A DNA stretch of 64,000 nucleotides from Pedobacter sp. (GCA_008015505.1 SSFR01000014.1:161148-225147); one strand, 5' to 3'. Positions 31,241-41,829 are shown, counted from the stretch's first letter. The notes: generated by a model not told the origin, from the letters alone. Numbers and translations: made by a program.

Positions 31241-31315
31241 TGGAGGCTACTGGATTCGAACCAGTGACCCTCTGCTTGTAAGGCAGATGCTCTGAACCAG
31301 CTGAGCTAAGCCTCC
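31241..31315 (-). tRNA. tRNA-Val (anticodon TAC), CCA not encoded
   Basis: Sequence identical to the tRNA at 31073-31147, but the 3' flank on the minus strand is CTA rather than CCA. Confidence 0.94.
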
Positions 31316-31382
31316 ATTCCCGCCGTTTGGGAGTGCAAATATAGCCTCAGTATTCAATACTGCAAAATATTTTTTTCAGTTT

Positions 31383-32126
31383 TTATCTAAACAATTCTTT
31401 TAGAACAGCATAAGATTTAATCTGACCAAATCCTTCTAAGTGCAGCTGATAATAGGCTATTAACTTATCTAACAAAACACTTCGATCCACTACAGGAATA
31501 ACTATCTTCTCTAAATCATTGAAATGACATTCCAATAAACTAATCCAGAAGGAAGTATATGGCTGCTGCAAAACCCATGTATGTGGCGGTAAATCAAGTG
31601 TATAACATCCATTTTTAAGATCAAAATAATCAGCTGATTGAGCCCTTGTTGTGTCTGGATAAAAACCTAAAAAACGGGTCAATCGCAATAAAAAACACAA
31701 ATGAAAATTAGCCATCCCACCTTCCTGCTGATCCAACACCTCAATGGCATAAAATAAGAAGTCAAATAAAGCCTCGTCAGCCCCAGACTGACGAATAGAT
31801 TTATAAAGCATCTCATTCAGGAATATGGCTATCGAACTCTTGGCAATATCATAAGGAATACTTTGAAAGATAGGCTGATGACGTAATTCTGACACCCGCT
31901 GCATGATGCTTCCCGGCTTATGATAAACCACCATATCCAATAAATGTAAAGGCTGCAACAAATTCAATTTGATCCTCGCTTTTGGCTTTTTTGCCCCTTG
32001 AATTAAATATGATTGCAATCCAAATTTTTCTGTAAATACCTGAGCAATGACACTTGTTTCTGAATAATCTGTTGTTTTTAATGCAATCCCTCGTGTTTTA
32101 TGTAACATATTATTATTTGCTAACAT
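31383..32126 (-). CDS. recO: DNA repair protein RecO
   Basis: TRGIALKTTDYSETSVIAQVFTEKFGLQSYLIQGAKKPKARIKLNLLQPLHLLDMVVYHKPGSIMQRVSELR. Confidence 0.92.
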   Translation of the reverse strand: MLANNNMLHKTRGIALKTTDYSETSVIAQVFTEKFGLQSYLIQGAKKPKARIKLNLLQPLHLLDMVVYHKPGSIMQRVSELRHQPIFQSIPYDIAKSSIAIFLNEMLYKSIRQSGADEALFDFLFYAIEVLDQQEGGMANFHLCFLLRLTRFLGFYPDTTRAQSADYFDLKNGCYTLDLPPHTWVLQQPYTSFWISLLECHFNDLEKIVIPVVDRSVLLDKLIAYYQLHLEGFGQIKSYAVLKELFR

Positions 32127-32292
32127 AGGGCCCGTCTACCTGATGCCCAAGTTTTTCGGACGAAAGAGTTCGTAAAAATGCCGTTATTTTGCAATAAATT
32201 GTGATGTATCTCGTAATTAAATACCAAAAGTTAGGTTAACGAACCACCTACTGCATACGCACTAATCCTAACAAATCCCAACACGAGTTTTG

Positions 32293-32300
32293 TACCTTTG
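32293..32300 (+). promoter_or_regulatory. Putative Bacteroidota -7 element TACCTTTG
   Basis: Exact TAnnTTTG match 26 nt upstream of the ORF at 32327. Confidence 0.35.
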
Positions 32301-32326
32301 ATTCCTATCTAAAAAATTGCAATCAC

Positions 32327-34636
32327 ATGTGGGAGAAATTCTCAAAGTTAGTATTAACCAACCGTCTACTTGTTCTGGCTTTATTCTTCTTGTTGACCAC
32401 ATGGATGGCCTGGCAAGCTAAACATGTAAAACTGGCCTTTAATGCTGTTAAAGTCTTACCTAAGACAGATTCAGCTTATACCAAATACAATGATTTTAAA
32501 GATAAATTTGGAGAAGATGGCAATATCATGGTTCTTGGGGCACCACCAGACATATTTTTTAAGCATCAAATATTCAACGATTGGCAAACACTCAGCAGCG
32601 ACATTGGGCATATCAAAGGAATAAAACAAGTCCTGTCAATAGGAAAACTGCTGGATCTTCGCAAAGATACCGCCAATCATAGATTTATATTTACTCCTCT
32701 AAGTCCTGCCCCAGTCCAAAATGATATAGAAATGAATCATTTGCGACAACAAATGCATAATATACCCTTTTATAATGGTCTAATTTTCAATGATAAAAAT
32801 CATACTTCACTACTCGCCATCACTTTTGACAACCAAATCTTAAACTCCCCTAAACGAGTCCCCATCATCAATACCATTCTCGAAAAAAGCAAGGCTTTTA
32901 GCAAAAAAAATAATATCAAACTACACTATTCAGGTCTGCCTTATATCAGAACAGTGATTAGTAAGAAGATATACGACGAGTTCACTCTGTTTTCCATCTT
33001 ATCTATTACTGTGGCGGCCCTCATTCTATTTGCTTTTTTCCGGTCTTTCCAGGCTGTATTCTTTCCAATAATCCTGGTGATTGCAGGTTTGATTTGGAGC
33101 TTAGGAACCCTGGGCATTTTAGGATACGATATTACAATGCTTACTGGTTTGATTCCCCCACTGATTGTCATTATTGGGATACCCAATAGCATTTTACTGA
33201 TTAACAAATACCATCACGAGTTTCGAAAAGAAGGTAACAAGCTTAAAGCCATGCAAACCTCCATGGAACGCACTGCCTTCACCACCTTGATTGCCAATCT
33301 AACGACAGCCACTGGTTTTGGTGTACTTTATTTTACCAAAAGTGAACTATTAATGCAATTTGGGATTGTCGCTTCACTCAACATTATGGGTACTTGGATT
33401 ATCTGCCTTTGCATGATCCCTATTATTTTCAGCTATCTCCCCAATCCCGAAGCACACCATATCAAACACTTAGAAAGTAAACCAATGAATGCCTTCTTAG
33501 ACCGAATAAACTGGCTTGTTCAAACAAAACGTCAGTGGATTTACCTCATCACTCTAGGCCTAATTATCATTGCTGTACTAGGAATTACCTACATTCAGGT
33601 GAATGGTTATGTTGTAGACGATCTGCCTAAAAAGGATTCTGTTTATCAAGACATGTCCTTTTTCAATAAAAATTTTGATGGCGTATTACCACTAGAGGTT
33701 ACTATTGATACCAAACGCAAAAATGGCATCATGAACTTATCAACCATCAAAAAAGTAGATCAGATGCAGAACATGGTCACCACATATCCAGAGTTTTCTC
33801 GGGGGATTTCAATCGTAGATATCCTTAAATTCTCCTCACAAGCCTTTTATGGAGGTAATCCAGCTTTTTATCGTCTTCCTAATGATATGGACAAAAGCTT
33901 TGTATTAAGCTATATGACCAGTTCTGGAGCCAACCAAACCATGCTCAAAAACCTGGTTGATCATAACAAACAAATTATTCGTGTGGGCTTCCAAATGAAG
34001 GATGTGGGTTCAAGCCGAATGAACCAATTGATTAAAGAACTCAAACCTCGTATTGATTCCATTTTTAGCCCGAAAAAAAACCAAGTAGAGCTCACTGGCT
34101 CAAGCATCATTTTTATTAAAGGGACCAATTACCTCGTCAAGAATTTAAGAGATAGTTTATTACTAGCTATTGGTTTAATTACGCTCATTATGTGGGTACT
34201 ATTTAGAGGACTTAAAATGATACTAATTTCTCTGCTTCCTAATCTCATCCCATTAATTATTACGGCAGGCATTATGGGTTTTTGTGGCGTTCCACTCAAA
34301 CCATCCACCATTCTTATTTTTAGCATTGCTTTCGGTATTGCCTCAGACCAAACAATTTATTTTTTAACACGTTATCGACACGAATTACGCACCACACAGT
34401 GGACAATTACCCAAATTGTTTCCAACACACTAAAAGAAACTGGACGTAGCATGATATATATTGCATTTATTCTATTCTTTGGATTTGGCATCTTTGCCGC
34501 TTCGTCCTTTGGGGGCACAGCAGCACTAGGCATACTCATTTCCATTACTTTATTGATGGCACTGATTTTTAACCTAACCCTATTACCAGCCATGCTGCTG
34601 TCGTTGGAAGGATATTTAAATGGGCGGAAAAATTAA
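32327..34636 (+). CDS. MMPL/RND superfamily exporter
   Basis: Two TM blocks (FSILSITVAALILFAFFRSFQAVFFPIILVIAGLIWSLGTLGILGYDITMLTGLIPPLIVIIGIPNSI and LIMWVLFRGLKMILISLLPNLIPLIITAGIMGF...FSIAFGIASDQTIYFLTRYRHEL). Confidence 0.9.
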   Translation: MWEKFSKLVLTNRLLVLALFFLLTTWMAWQAKHVKLAFNAVKVLPKTDSAYTKYNDFKDKFGEDGNIMVLGAPPDIFFKHQIFNDWQTLSSDIGHIKGIKQVLSIGKLLDLRKDTANHRFIFTPLSPAPVQNDIEMNHLRQQMHNIPFYNGLIFNDKNHTSLLAITFDNQILNSPKRVPIINTILEKSKAFSKKNNIKLHYSGLPYIRTVISKKIYDEFTLFSILSITVAALILFAFFRSFQAVFFPIILVIAGLIWSLGTLGILGYDITMLTGLIPPLIVIIGIPNSILLINKYHHEFRKEGNKLKAMQTSMERTAFTTLIANLTTATGFGVLYFTKSELLMQFGIVASLNIMGTWIICLCMIPIIFSYLPNPEAHHIKHLESKPMNAFLDRINWLVQTKRQWIYLITLGLIIIAVLGITYIQVNGYVVDDLPKKDSVYQDMSFFNKNFDGVLPLEVTIDTKRKNGIMNLSTIKKVDQMQNMVTTYPEFSRGISIVDILKFSSQAFYGGNPAFYRLPNDMDKSFVLSYMTSSGANQTMLKNLVDHNKQIIRVGFQMKDVGSSRMNQLIKELKPRIDSIFSPKKNQVELTGSSIIFIKGTNYLVKNLRDSLLLAIGLITLIMWVLFRGLKMILISLLPNLIPLIITAGIMGFCGVPLKPSTILIFSIAFGIASDQTIYFLTRYRHELRTTQWTITQIVSNTLKETGRSMIYIAFILFFGFGIFAASSFGGTAALGILISITLLMALIFNLTLLPAMLLSLEGYLNGRKN

Positions 34637-34669
34637 TCAAAAAAGCTCATAGACAAAAGATTGCTACAG

Positions 34670-35392
34670 ATGAAATATCTTATAAAATATCTAAAAACCA
34701 TCAACCAAGAGCATAGAAAAACTCCTAATCAATTTTCAAAAATCCAGACGCTATCCTATTACTTTAAATGGAAGAATACTATAAAAAGCAATGGAGGACC
34801 TTTGGCGGATGAGCTTCCATGGATGAATTTCCTGGCCATCGATTTTTTAGAAAAGATTGCCCATAAAAAGATGAAAGTCTTTGAATACGGCTCGGGTGGC
34901 TCTACACTTTTTTGGGCACGGAGGGTTCAAGAGGTGTATAGTGTGGAACATGACCCGACCTGGGTAAAAGACGTAGCGGAACAACTCAAGCGTAAAAAGA
35001 TTCAAAACGTACAGCTAATGCAGGTTGCTCCCCAAAAGGAAAACTATTTTCAAGGTAAAATAATCTCAAACCCGTACGATTATATTTCAGATGATTATTC
35101 CTTTCATGGGTACCATTTCGAGGAATATGTAAAAACCATCGACCAATATCCAGATAACTATTTTGATGTAGTGGTGGTTGATGGTAGAGCTAGGCCCTCC
35201 TGTCTCCTCAATGCCCGCCGAAAGGTAAAATCTAACGGATACCTGCTAATTGATAACACAGAAAGGACCTATTATTTTGAAAAAACCCTTCCCACGCTAT
35301 TAGCAGAAAAGTGGGAACAGCAAGATTTTTATGGGCCAGTGCCATATCTAGATCACTTTTGTCAAACTACCGTATTTAAAAAACGTGAATAA
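34670..35392 (+). CDS. Class I SAM-dependent methyltransferase-like protein
   Basis: MKVFEYGSGGSTLFWARRVQEVYSVEHDPTWVKDVAEQL, YFDVVVVDGRARPSCLLNARRKVKSNGYLLIDN. ORF track starts at TTG 34661; ATG at 34670 preferred. Confidence 0.8.
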   Translation: MKYLIKYLKTINQEHRKTPNQFSKIQTLSYYFKWKNTIKSNGGPLADELPWMNFLAIDFLEKIAHKKMKVFEYGSGGSTLFWARRVQEVYSVEHDPTWVKDVAEQLKRKKIQNVQLMQVAPQKENYFQGKIISNPYDYISDDYSFHGYHFEEYVKTIDQYPDNYFDVVVVDGRARPSCLLNARRKVKSNGYLLIDNTERTYYFEKTLPTLLAEKWEQQDFYGPVPYLDHFCQTTVFKKRE

Positions 35393-36302
35393 CTTCAAGA
35401 ACTTAGCTCCAGTTGTGTTGTTTGTGTATAATAGACCTTATCATACAATTCAAACCATCAATAGTCTAAAGAATAATATTCTTGCAGACCAAAGTGACTT
35501 AGTTATATACGCTGATGGGCCAAAAGATGAACAAAATAGTATTCAGGTCCAAGAGGTTGTAAATTATCTCCAAACAATTGACGGATTTAAAACGATTCAT
35601 ATTCATGAGAGAAAAACCAATTATGGTCTAGCTCAAAACATCATTGATGGGGTAAGTCAAACACTTGTTAAGTACAATAAAGCCATAATCGTAGAAGACG
35701 ACCTAGTTACTTCCCCCTATTTTCTTCAATACATGAATGAAGCACTCGACTACTATGCAGAAAAAGAAGATGTAGCATGTATTCATGGCTATGTTTATCC
35801 GCTTGATAAAACCCTGCCGAAGCCATTCTTTTTGAAAGGTGCAGACTGCTGGGGTTGGGGTACTTGGAAAAGGGCTTGGGATCTATTTAAACCTGATGGA
35901 CAAATACTTCTTGATCGAATTATTGAAAAAGGCCTAGCAAAAGAATTTGATTTTGATAATTCCTACCCCTATCTCCAGATGCTAAAAGATCAAATAGCTG
36001 GACTAAATAATTCGTGGGCCATTCGGTGGTATGCTTCTGCTTTTTTGAAAAACAAATTGGTGCTCTATCCCAATCATTCGCTGGTGCAAAATATTGGACA
36101 TGATTCCAGTGGCACCCACAGTGGTGTCACTTCTAAGTTTGATATTCGTCTTTCTACTTCAAAAGTACCAGTAGAGGTAGAGATCGCTGTAAGTAAAGCG
36201 GGTTACAAGGCTTTTGTTAACTATTTCAATTCCATTAAAGCTCCAAACAAAATGAGTTTTGGTAAAAAAATCAAAAATTCACTTAAGAATCTACTTAAAT
36301 AA
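35385..36302 (+). CDS. Glycosyltransferase (GT2/GNT-I-like)
   Basis: LAPVVLFVYNRPYHTIQTINSL, LVIYADGPKDEQ, NYGLAQNIIDGVSQ, AIIVEDDLVTSPYFLQYMNEAL, WGWGTWKRAWDLF. Confidence 0.85.
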   Translation: MNNFKNLAPVVLFVYNRPYHTIQTINSLKNNILADQSDLVIYADGPKDEQNSIQVQEVVNYLQTIDGFKTIHIHERKTNYGLAQNIIDGVSQTLVKYNKAIIVEDDLVTSPYFLQYMNEALDYYAEKEDVACIHGYVYPLDKTLPKPFFLKGADCWGWGTWKRAWDLFKPDGQILLDRIIEKGLAKEFDFDNSYPYLQMLKDQIAGLNNSWAIRWYASAFLKNKLVLYPNHSLVQNIGHDSSGTHSGVTSKFDIRLSTSKVPVEVEIAVSKAGYKAFVNYFNSIKAPNKMSFGKKIKNSLKNLLK

Positions 36303-36314
36303 TTCGATTCTGAA

Positions 36315-37139
36315 ATGAAAAAATTAATCAAGAAAATATTTGGAAAAGACATTAAAAGGAACCAGTATGGCTGGTTTGGCGATTATCCAAATTGGCAAAT
36401 GGCAGTGAATAATACGAGCGGATATGCTTCCAAAAATATTCTTGAAAAAACCAAAAATGCACTATTGAAAATAAAAGCAGGAGAAGCAATATATGAGCGC
36501 GATTCTGTTTTGTTTGACAAAAAGCAATATCCCTTTCCCTTGATTTCTTGTTTGCTTCATATTGCCAGTGGGAATAATAACAAATTAAATGTGATAGACT
36601 TTGGAGGGTCACTAGGAAGTAGCTGGTTTCAAGTCAAAGATTTCTTGAAATATCTAACGAAAGTAAACTGGCATGTGGTAGAGCAAAAAGAATACGTCAG
36701 TTGTGGAAAGGAGCTATTTAAAAATGATGAACTAGATTTCTTTTATAACATCGATGAAAGTATAACTATACAAAAACCGAATGTAATCGTCCTATCAAGT
36801 GTTATACAATACTTAGAGAAACCACATGATTTTATAAACAAGCTTATTGATTATAACATTGATTATATCCTTTTTGATCGTACGGCATTCGTTCTGCGAG
36901 AAAAAGATAGATTGACCAAACAGATTGTCCCTCCAGAAATATATGAGGCATCCTATCCAGCCTGGTTTTTCAATGAAAAAAATTTCTTAAAGCCTTTCCT
37001 ACATAAATACGATCTCATAGCAGAGTTCACTTCATATGTTGAAGGCGAATCAATGATGAACATCGATAACCAACCAATCGGATACGATAAAGGATTTCTA
37101 TTAAAAAAATTAGATGCTCAACTTTTGCACACTCTTTAA
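36315..37139 (+). CDS. Putative methyltransferase, TIGR04325 (LIC12133)-like
   Basis: WFGDYPNWQMAVNNTSGYASKNILEKTKNALLKIKAGEAIYERDSVLFDKKQYPFPLISCLLHIA, VIDFGGSLGSSWFQ, SVIQYLEKPHDFINKL. Confidence 0.8.
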   Translation: MKKLIKKIFGKDIKRNQYGWFGDYPNWQMAVNNTSGYASKNILEKTKNALLKIKAGEAIYERDSVLFDKKQYPFPLISCLLHIASGNNNKLNVIDFGGSLGSSWFQVKDFLKYLTKVNWHVVEQKEYVSCGKELFKNDELDFFYNIDESITIQKPNVIVLSSVIQYLEKPHDFINKLIDYNIDYILFDRTAFVLREKDRLTKQIVPPEIYEASYPAWFFNEKNFLKPFLHKYDLIAEFTSYVEGESMMNIDNQPIGYDKGFLLKKLDAQLLHTL

Positions 37140-38106
37140 CACAACCTATATTTCTCGAGGTGTGGCCATGTATGAATCGTTAGAAAGGCAATGTCCCTCT
37201 TTTAACTTATACATCTTCGCCTTTGACCAGGTCTGTTTTGATACATTAACAAGACTATCGCTAAAAAATGCGATTATCATCTCGCTTAGTGAATTTGAAG
37301 ACAAAGAATTATTAGCCATAAAACCCACTCGATCACCAGGCGAATACTGCTGGACTTGTACACCATCAACAATATTATATTGTATTAAGAAATATAATAT
37401 TGATAAGTGCACGTATATCGATGCAGACTTATTATTTTTCGCCGATCCAACAATATTGATTGAAGAACTTGGTGAGACCCATTCAGTACTTATCACCGAA
37501 CATCGATACACCCAGAAGTATGATCAAAGAACTACTAGTGGAAAATACTGTGTTCAGTTTATTACATTTAAAAATGACCGGAATGGCTTAACCGCACTAA
37601 ACTGGTGGAGAAATGCTTGTTTGGAATGGTGCTTCAATCGCCTTGAAGACAATAAGTTTGGCGATCAAAAGTATTTGGATGACTGGTTAACCAGATTTGA
37701 AGGAGTAAAGGAATTACAAAATTTGGGTGGTGGTGTAGCCCCCTGGAATGTACAACAATATGTCTTCAAACGTAGCAACAATCGAGTTGTAGGAAAAGAA
37801 CTAAGTAGCGGAAAAGATTTTAATCTGGTTTTTTATCATTTTCATGACTTTAAGTATGCTGTAAGTAATATTTTCCTCTTTACGAACTCCTATGAACTAA
37901 CTAACTATGTGGTTAAACTTATCTATAAGCCATACGCCACTAGTCTAACACACGCAGAAGCTAAACTCAAAACTGTGAATCCTACCATAAAGCCGCATGA
38001 AGAAATTAATATTAACTGGCTCGGACGTTCATTACAAAAAACCTTAAGAATTACTTTATTGGGTCACTACAAAAACTATTACCGCAAAAACTATTTATTA
38101 AAATAA
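37114..38106 (+). CDS. Glycosyltransferase (GT8-like fold, polysaccharide-cluster type)
   Basis: FCTLFNTTYISRGVAMYESLERQCPSFNLYIFAFD, CTYIDADLLFFADP, GDQKYLDDW, NLGGGVAPWN; overlaps the preceding ORF by 26 nt. Confidence 0.75.
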   Translation: MLNFCTLFNTTYISRGVAMYESLERQCPSFNLYIFAFDQVCFDTLTRLSLKNAIIISLSEFEDKELLAIKPTRSPGEYCWTCTPSTILYCIKKYNIDKCTYIDADLLFFADPTILIEELGETHSVLITEHRYTQKYDQRTTSGKYCVQFITFKNDRNGLTALNWWRNACLEWCFNRLEDNKFGDQKYLDDWLTRFEGVKELQNLGGGVAPWNVQQYVFKRSNNRVVGKELSSGKDFNLVFYHFHDFKYAVSNIFLFTNSYELTNYVVKLIYKPYATSLTHAEAKLKTVNPTIKPHEEININWLGRSLQKTLRITLLGHYKNYYRKNYLLK

Positions 38107-38129
38107 TGGCCTATCTAATCACCTCACCC

Positions 38130-38900
38130 CTATTTGAGCAAATGAATTTTTTTCAACCATTTAACTATTCGTTGTTTATTCCATCTATCAAATTCAGTAT
38201 AGTCAGGCATAAATGTGGGAAAGCTTGAGGATAGACATTCTTTTTGTTCTTTAAATATAATATCCGCACCTTGTCTCGAAGAGCTAATTCCGTTTAGGAG
38301 AAAACATGCTAGTACCATATCTAGGTGTTTGTAACTCACATTGTGTTTACATATCGCCTCAATAAAGAATTTCCAATCGGCGCAAATCCTTAAACTTTCA
38401 TCGTAGCCTCCATACTTTGTAAATAACTCCCTTTTAATAAAAGAACCTGGATGAGGTAAAGTATCAGATAGGAAATATTTGAATGAAAGTATGGCTGGAT
38501 AGTTTTTTATATAATTTCCTGTGTCTGCAACAATTTCTAGATCCGTATAAATGATATCAAAATAATTATCTAGCTGAGAAATTGCTTCTTGTACCACAGT
38601 TGGCTCCCTCAAAAAGTCTCCACTGTTTAAAAATAGCAAATATGCCCCAGAAGCGATTTTAATGCCTTTATTCATCGCGTGATAAATACCCTGATCCGGC
38701 TCACTCACCCAATGGGTCAACCGATCTGCATATTGCAAAATCACATCTTTACTTTTATCGGTGGAACCTCCATCCACAACGATATGCTCAAAATCTTGCC
38801 AGCTTTGCCCTATAACACTCTGCATCGTTTTGACTAAACCAGAAGCATTATTATAATTGATTGTGATAATAGAAAGTATTGGATTAGCTATCTGCCTCAT
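38130..38900 (-). CDS. Glycosyltransferase family 2
   Basis: LSIITINYNNASGLVKTMQSVIGQSWQDFEHIVVDGGSTDKSKDVI, SEPDQGIYHAMNKGIKIASGAYLLFLNSGD. Confidence 0.92.
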   Translation of the reverse strand: MRQIANPILSIITINYNNASGLVKTMQSVIGQSWQDFEHIVVDGGSTDKSKDVILQYADRLTHWVSEPDQGIYHAMNKGIKIASGAYLLFLNSGDFLREPTVVQEAISQLDNYFDIIYTDLEIVADTGNYIKNYPAILSFKYFLSDTLPHPGSFIKRELFTKYGGYDESLRICADWKFFIEAICKHNVSYKHLDMVLACFLLNGISSSRQGADIIFKEQKECLSSSFPTFMPDYTEFDRWNKQRIVKWLKKIHLLK

Positions 38901-39970
38901 TACTTATGATTTATAAATAAATTCTCTAACCTATTTGCTGATTGTTCACAAGAAAATTGAGCCACACGCTGAATACCTTGATACGCAAGATGCATCCTAT
39001 AACTAGAGTCTTCCATGAGCCTACATATTCCAGCAATTAGCCCTTGAACATCTCTCGGATTCACCAAAACAGCTGTCTGCTCGTCCATAAATTCTGTGTG
39101 CCCTTGAATACGCGTACAAACACAAGCACAGCCACAAGCCATAGCCTCCATAGGTGGCAGTCCCCACCCTTCCTGCAAACTGGGTGATACAAAAATCGCT
39201 GACTGATTATACAGCTCTAACAAATTAGTCGGATTGCAATGATAGGTAAACCCATCGGGTAAATTCTTCGGAGGATTGGAGTAAACTCCAAATAATGTTA
39301 CCTGCAAATGCGGATACCTCTTTGCGACTTGTATTAAAGCTTCCAATCCATATTGAGTGCCTTTACCTATTTCCTCAGAATACAACATAATAACTCTTGA
39401 CCCTAAACGAGCTTCAATAGGCGCCCGCACAAAAAACTCCCGATGGTCAAGACCATTAGGAATAATGGGTATAGTTTTCTGAGTGTGTTGGAAGACAAGC
39501 TTCTGAATATGGCTTGAAATTGCTAAATATTGAATTGGAAGATGATATGATTGCTGAATTTCCATTTTATGTTCGGGGTGATGACTGCCATCATCCTGAA
39601 TCAAATTGTATTTCGTTCCCTTACTTGGACTCAAAGCTGTCATTTCAGTCGCGGTAGCCCACCAAGTGGAAAATACAATATCCGCATCCCGTATAAGATG
39701 ATTACTTACCCATGCGATCTGAACACTTTGAATAAGCTCACTTAAGGAAAACCACATCGGTCGCTTAGTCACTCTTTTACTTAAAAAGCGCTGCAATAAA
39801 TATAAGCACCATGAGCGTAAGCTTTTTCGATTTAGACCACGTGTCTTCTTTGCATGATAAACCACTACATCATGCCCCCGCTCTGCCAACAAATTAGCAT
39901 ATTGATACATAACCTTAACTCCTCCTCCCGGACGTTCTATAAAAAAAGGAAGTAATATATTGATTCTCAT
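38900..39970 (-). CDS. Glycosyltransferase family 4
   Basis: GGGVKVMYQYANLLAERGHDVVVYHA; FVSPSLQEGWGLPPMEAMACGCACVCTRIQGHTEF. Confidence 0.9.
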   Translation of the reverse strand: MRINILLPFFIERPGGGVKVMYQYANLLAERGHDVVVYHAKKTRGLNRKSLRSWCLYLLQRFLSKRVTKRPMWFSLSELIQSVQIAWVSNHLIRDADIVFSTWWATATEMTALSPSKGTKYNLIQDDGSHHPEHKMEIQQSYHLPIQYLAISSHIQKLVFQHTQKTIPIIPNGLDHREFFVRAPIEARLGSRVIMLYSEEIGKGTQYGLEALIQVAKRYPHLQVTLFGVYSNPPKNLPDGFTYHCNPTNLLELYNQSAIFVSPSLQEGWGLPPMEAMACGCACVCTRIQGHTEFMDEQTAVLVNPRDVQGLIAGICRLMEDSSYRMHLAYQGIQRVAQFSCEQSANRLENLFINHK

Positions 39971-40791
39971 GGAAGCCCTAAATAATCTGTCTTTTTAGTA
40001 AAAAATTTATAGTACTGCCTAGCCAAAAAAAGTCCTAAACGCGTATTCCAAAGCAAACTAGCCCAATTACATCCCGAAATATAAAATCGGGTAATCGTTG
40101 TCAATATAAATCGACTTCTGAAAGCCCTTCGATACTTATTAATTAAATCTCCCCTTAGCTTGTAGAAAGAGGCATCTGCATTGCCTTCACTTTTATGAAG
40201 CAAATTAAAATCAATTACGTAAGACCTATAACCCAATGTATCAGCAATCAAACATATATCCGACCCATACATATGGAAACCCCTCAAATCCCGAGACAAA
40301 GCTAGATTGGCATCTTTCCTTACCACCATCCAATTTTCGTCTACACTCATCACCCGTAAAGGCAATAGCGTTTCCACATGCCTCTCACCAGATAAACTAG
40401 TGATATGCCTTGCCAGCCATTTCAAATTCACACCACCTGCATTTCCTAAAACGCCCCAATGCGGATCAACTCGATCCATTTGCTTGATACATTGAATCAA
40501 ATCATCTTTGCCATGATCCTGCAGCAACACATCCTGATGACATAATATGATATACTTCCCCTGTGCCTGCTGCAAAAAAAGATTTAAGCCACTAAAAGCA
40601 TCATACCTGCACCCTTCCGAATTATCTATATATAAATACTCACAACAATCATGTGTAAAACCACGACTGACAAAAGAACACATCATTTGGCCATACTCTT
40701 CCTTTCTTGTCACCAAAGTACAAACAGAAAATTCGTATGGATAAGTTACTTCTTCCGTTAAAGCTTTTGCCTGATGAATAAAATCGAGCAT
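39967..40791 (-). CDS. Glycosyltransferase family 2-like protein
   Basis: FSVCTLVTRKEEYGQMMCSF, EYLYIDNSEG, GKYIILCHQDVLLQDHG. Confidence 0.7.
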   Translation of the reverse strand: MLDFIHQAKALTEEVTYPYEFSVCTLVTRKEEYGQMMCSFVSRGFTHDCCEYLYIDNSEGCRYDAFSGLNLFLQQAQGKYIILCHQDVLLQDHGKDDLIQCIKQMDRVDPHWGVLGNAGGVNLKWLARHITSLSGERHVETLLPLRVMSVDENWMVVRKDANLALSRDLRGFHMYGSDICLIADTLGYRSYVIDFNLLHKSEGNADASFYKLRGDLINKYRRAFRSRFILTTITRFYISGCNWASLLWNTRLGLFLARQYYKFFTKKTDYLGLP

Positions 40792-40872
40792 ATAGATATC
40801 TAGTATAGAGTTGCGAAAGTAGTTATTTAAACCCTAAATAAGCCATTTAATACTTTTATTTAGCTTTGCCCA

Positions 40873-41814
40873 ATGACACTTAATCCTCCTAACCTACCCT
40901 TAGTTTCTATCGTTTTGGCTACCTACAATGGAGAAAAATATCTAAAACAACAGTTAGATAGTATTCTACAACAGGACTATCCCAATATTGAACTGGTCAT
41001 TACCGACGACTGCTCCTCAGACCGTACACTTTCTATACTTAAAGAATATGCTAGCCATCATTCCCATATCCACGTATATACCAACGATTCTACCCTGGGA
41101 CTAAACAAAAATTTTGAGAAGGGTATGCTTCTTGCCCAGGGAGAGTATATTGCCATATCTGATCAGGATGATATTTGGAAAAGTGAAAAAATAAGTGTAC
41201 TCATGAGCGAATTAGAGCACCATATGATTGTTTATCATGACTCTGAACTCATCGATGCTACCGGTTCTCCCCTAAATAGAAAATTATCAGAAATCAATCG
41301 ACTGAGTAATTTTACCAGCTGCTTGAACTATGCCATTGCCACTCGTGTGCCTGGTCATACTATGCTGTTCAGAAGAGAACTTATTGCCCAATGTGTTCCA
41401 TTCCCTCAGCATACACTTTACGATCACTGGTTGGCGTTTGTGGCCACTTTTAACTCAGACATCAAATTTATCCCCGAAACATTGGTTTCTTATAGACAAC
41501 ATGAAAACAACACCTTCGGAGCTGATTTTACCAAACGAACAAAAAAGATTAAAAAAAAGAAACACTCATCCAATAAACACCAACTCACCAGAGAACGAAT
41601 CCAACTCTTCTATGATAAATGCCCTCCAACATTAAGCGAACAAAAAAAAGTATTACACGATTTATTAATGAGTTATGAGGATTTTTCCTTGAAAAACAAC
41701 TTCCGACGAATGATACTTTTCTTTAAGTATCACCCCATTTTCCTAGCTCACAAAAAATATGGACCAATCAGAAAATGGCTTTATTGCTTAAAAACATTTA
41801 TCAAGATGCCGTAA
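40873..41814 (+). CDS. Glycosyltransferase family 2
   Basis: VSIVLATYNGEKYLKQQLDSILQQDYPNIELVITDDCSSDRTLSIL, GEYIAISDQDDIWKSEKI. Confidence 0.93.
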   Translation: MTLNPPNLPLVSIVLATYNGEKYLKQQLDSILQQDYPNIELVITDDCSSDRTLSILKEYASHHSHIHVYTNDSTLGLNKNFEKGMLLAQGEYIAISDQDDIWKSEKISVLMSELEHHMIVYHDSELIDATGSPLNRKLSEINRLSNFTSCLNYAIATRVPGHTMLFRRELIAQCVPFPQHTLYDHWLAFVATFNSDIKFIPETLVSYRQHENNTFGADFTKRTKKIKKKKHSSNKHQLTRERIQLFYDKCPPTLSEQKKVLHDLLMSYEDFSLKNNFRRMILFFKYHPIFLAHKKYGPIRKWLYCLKTFIKMP

Positions 41815-41829
41815 CTATAAACAGCCTTT

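Noticed and set aside
37146-37511. 121-aa minus-strand ORF inside the glycosyltransferase
   Set aside because: Antisense shadow of a convincing glycosyltransferase gene.
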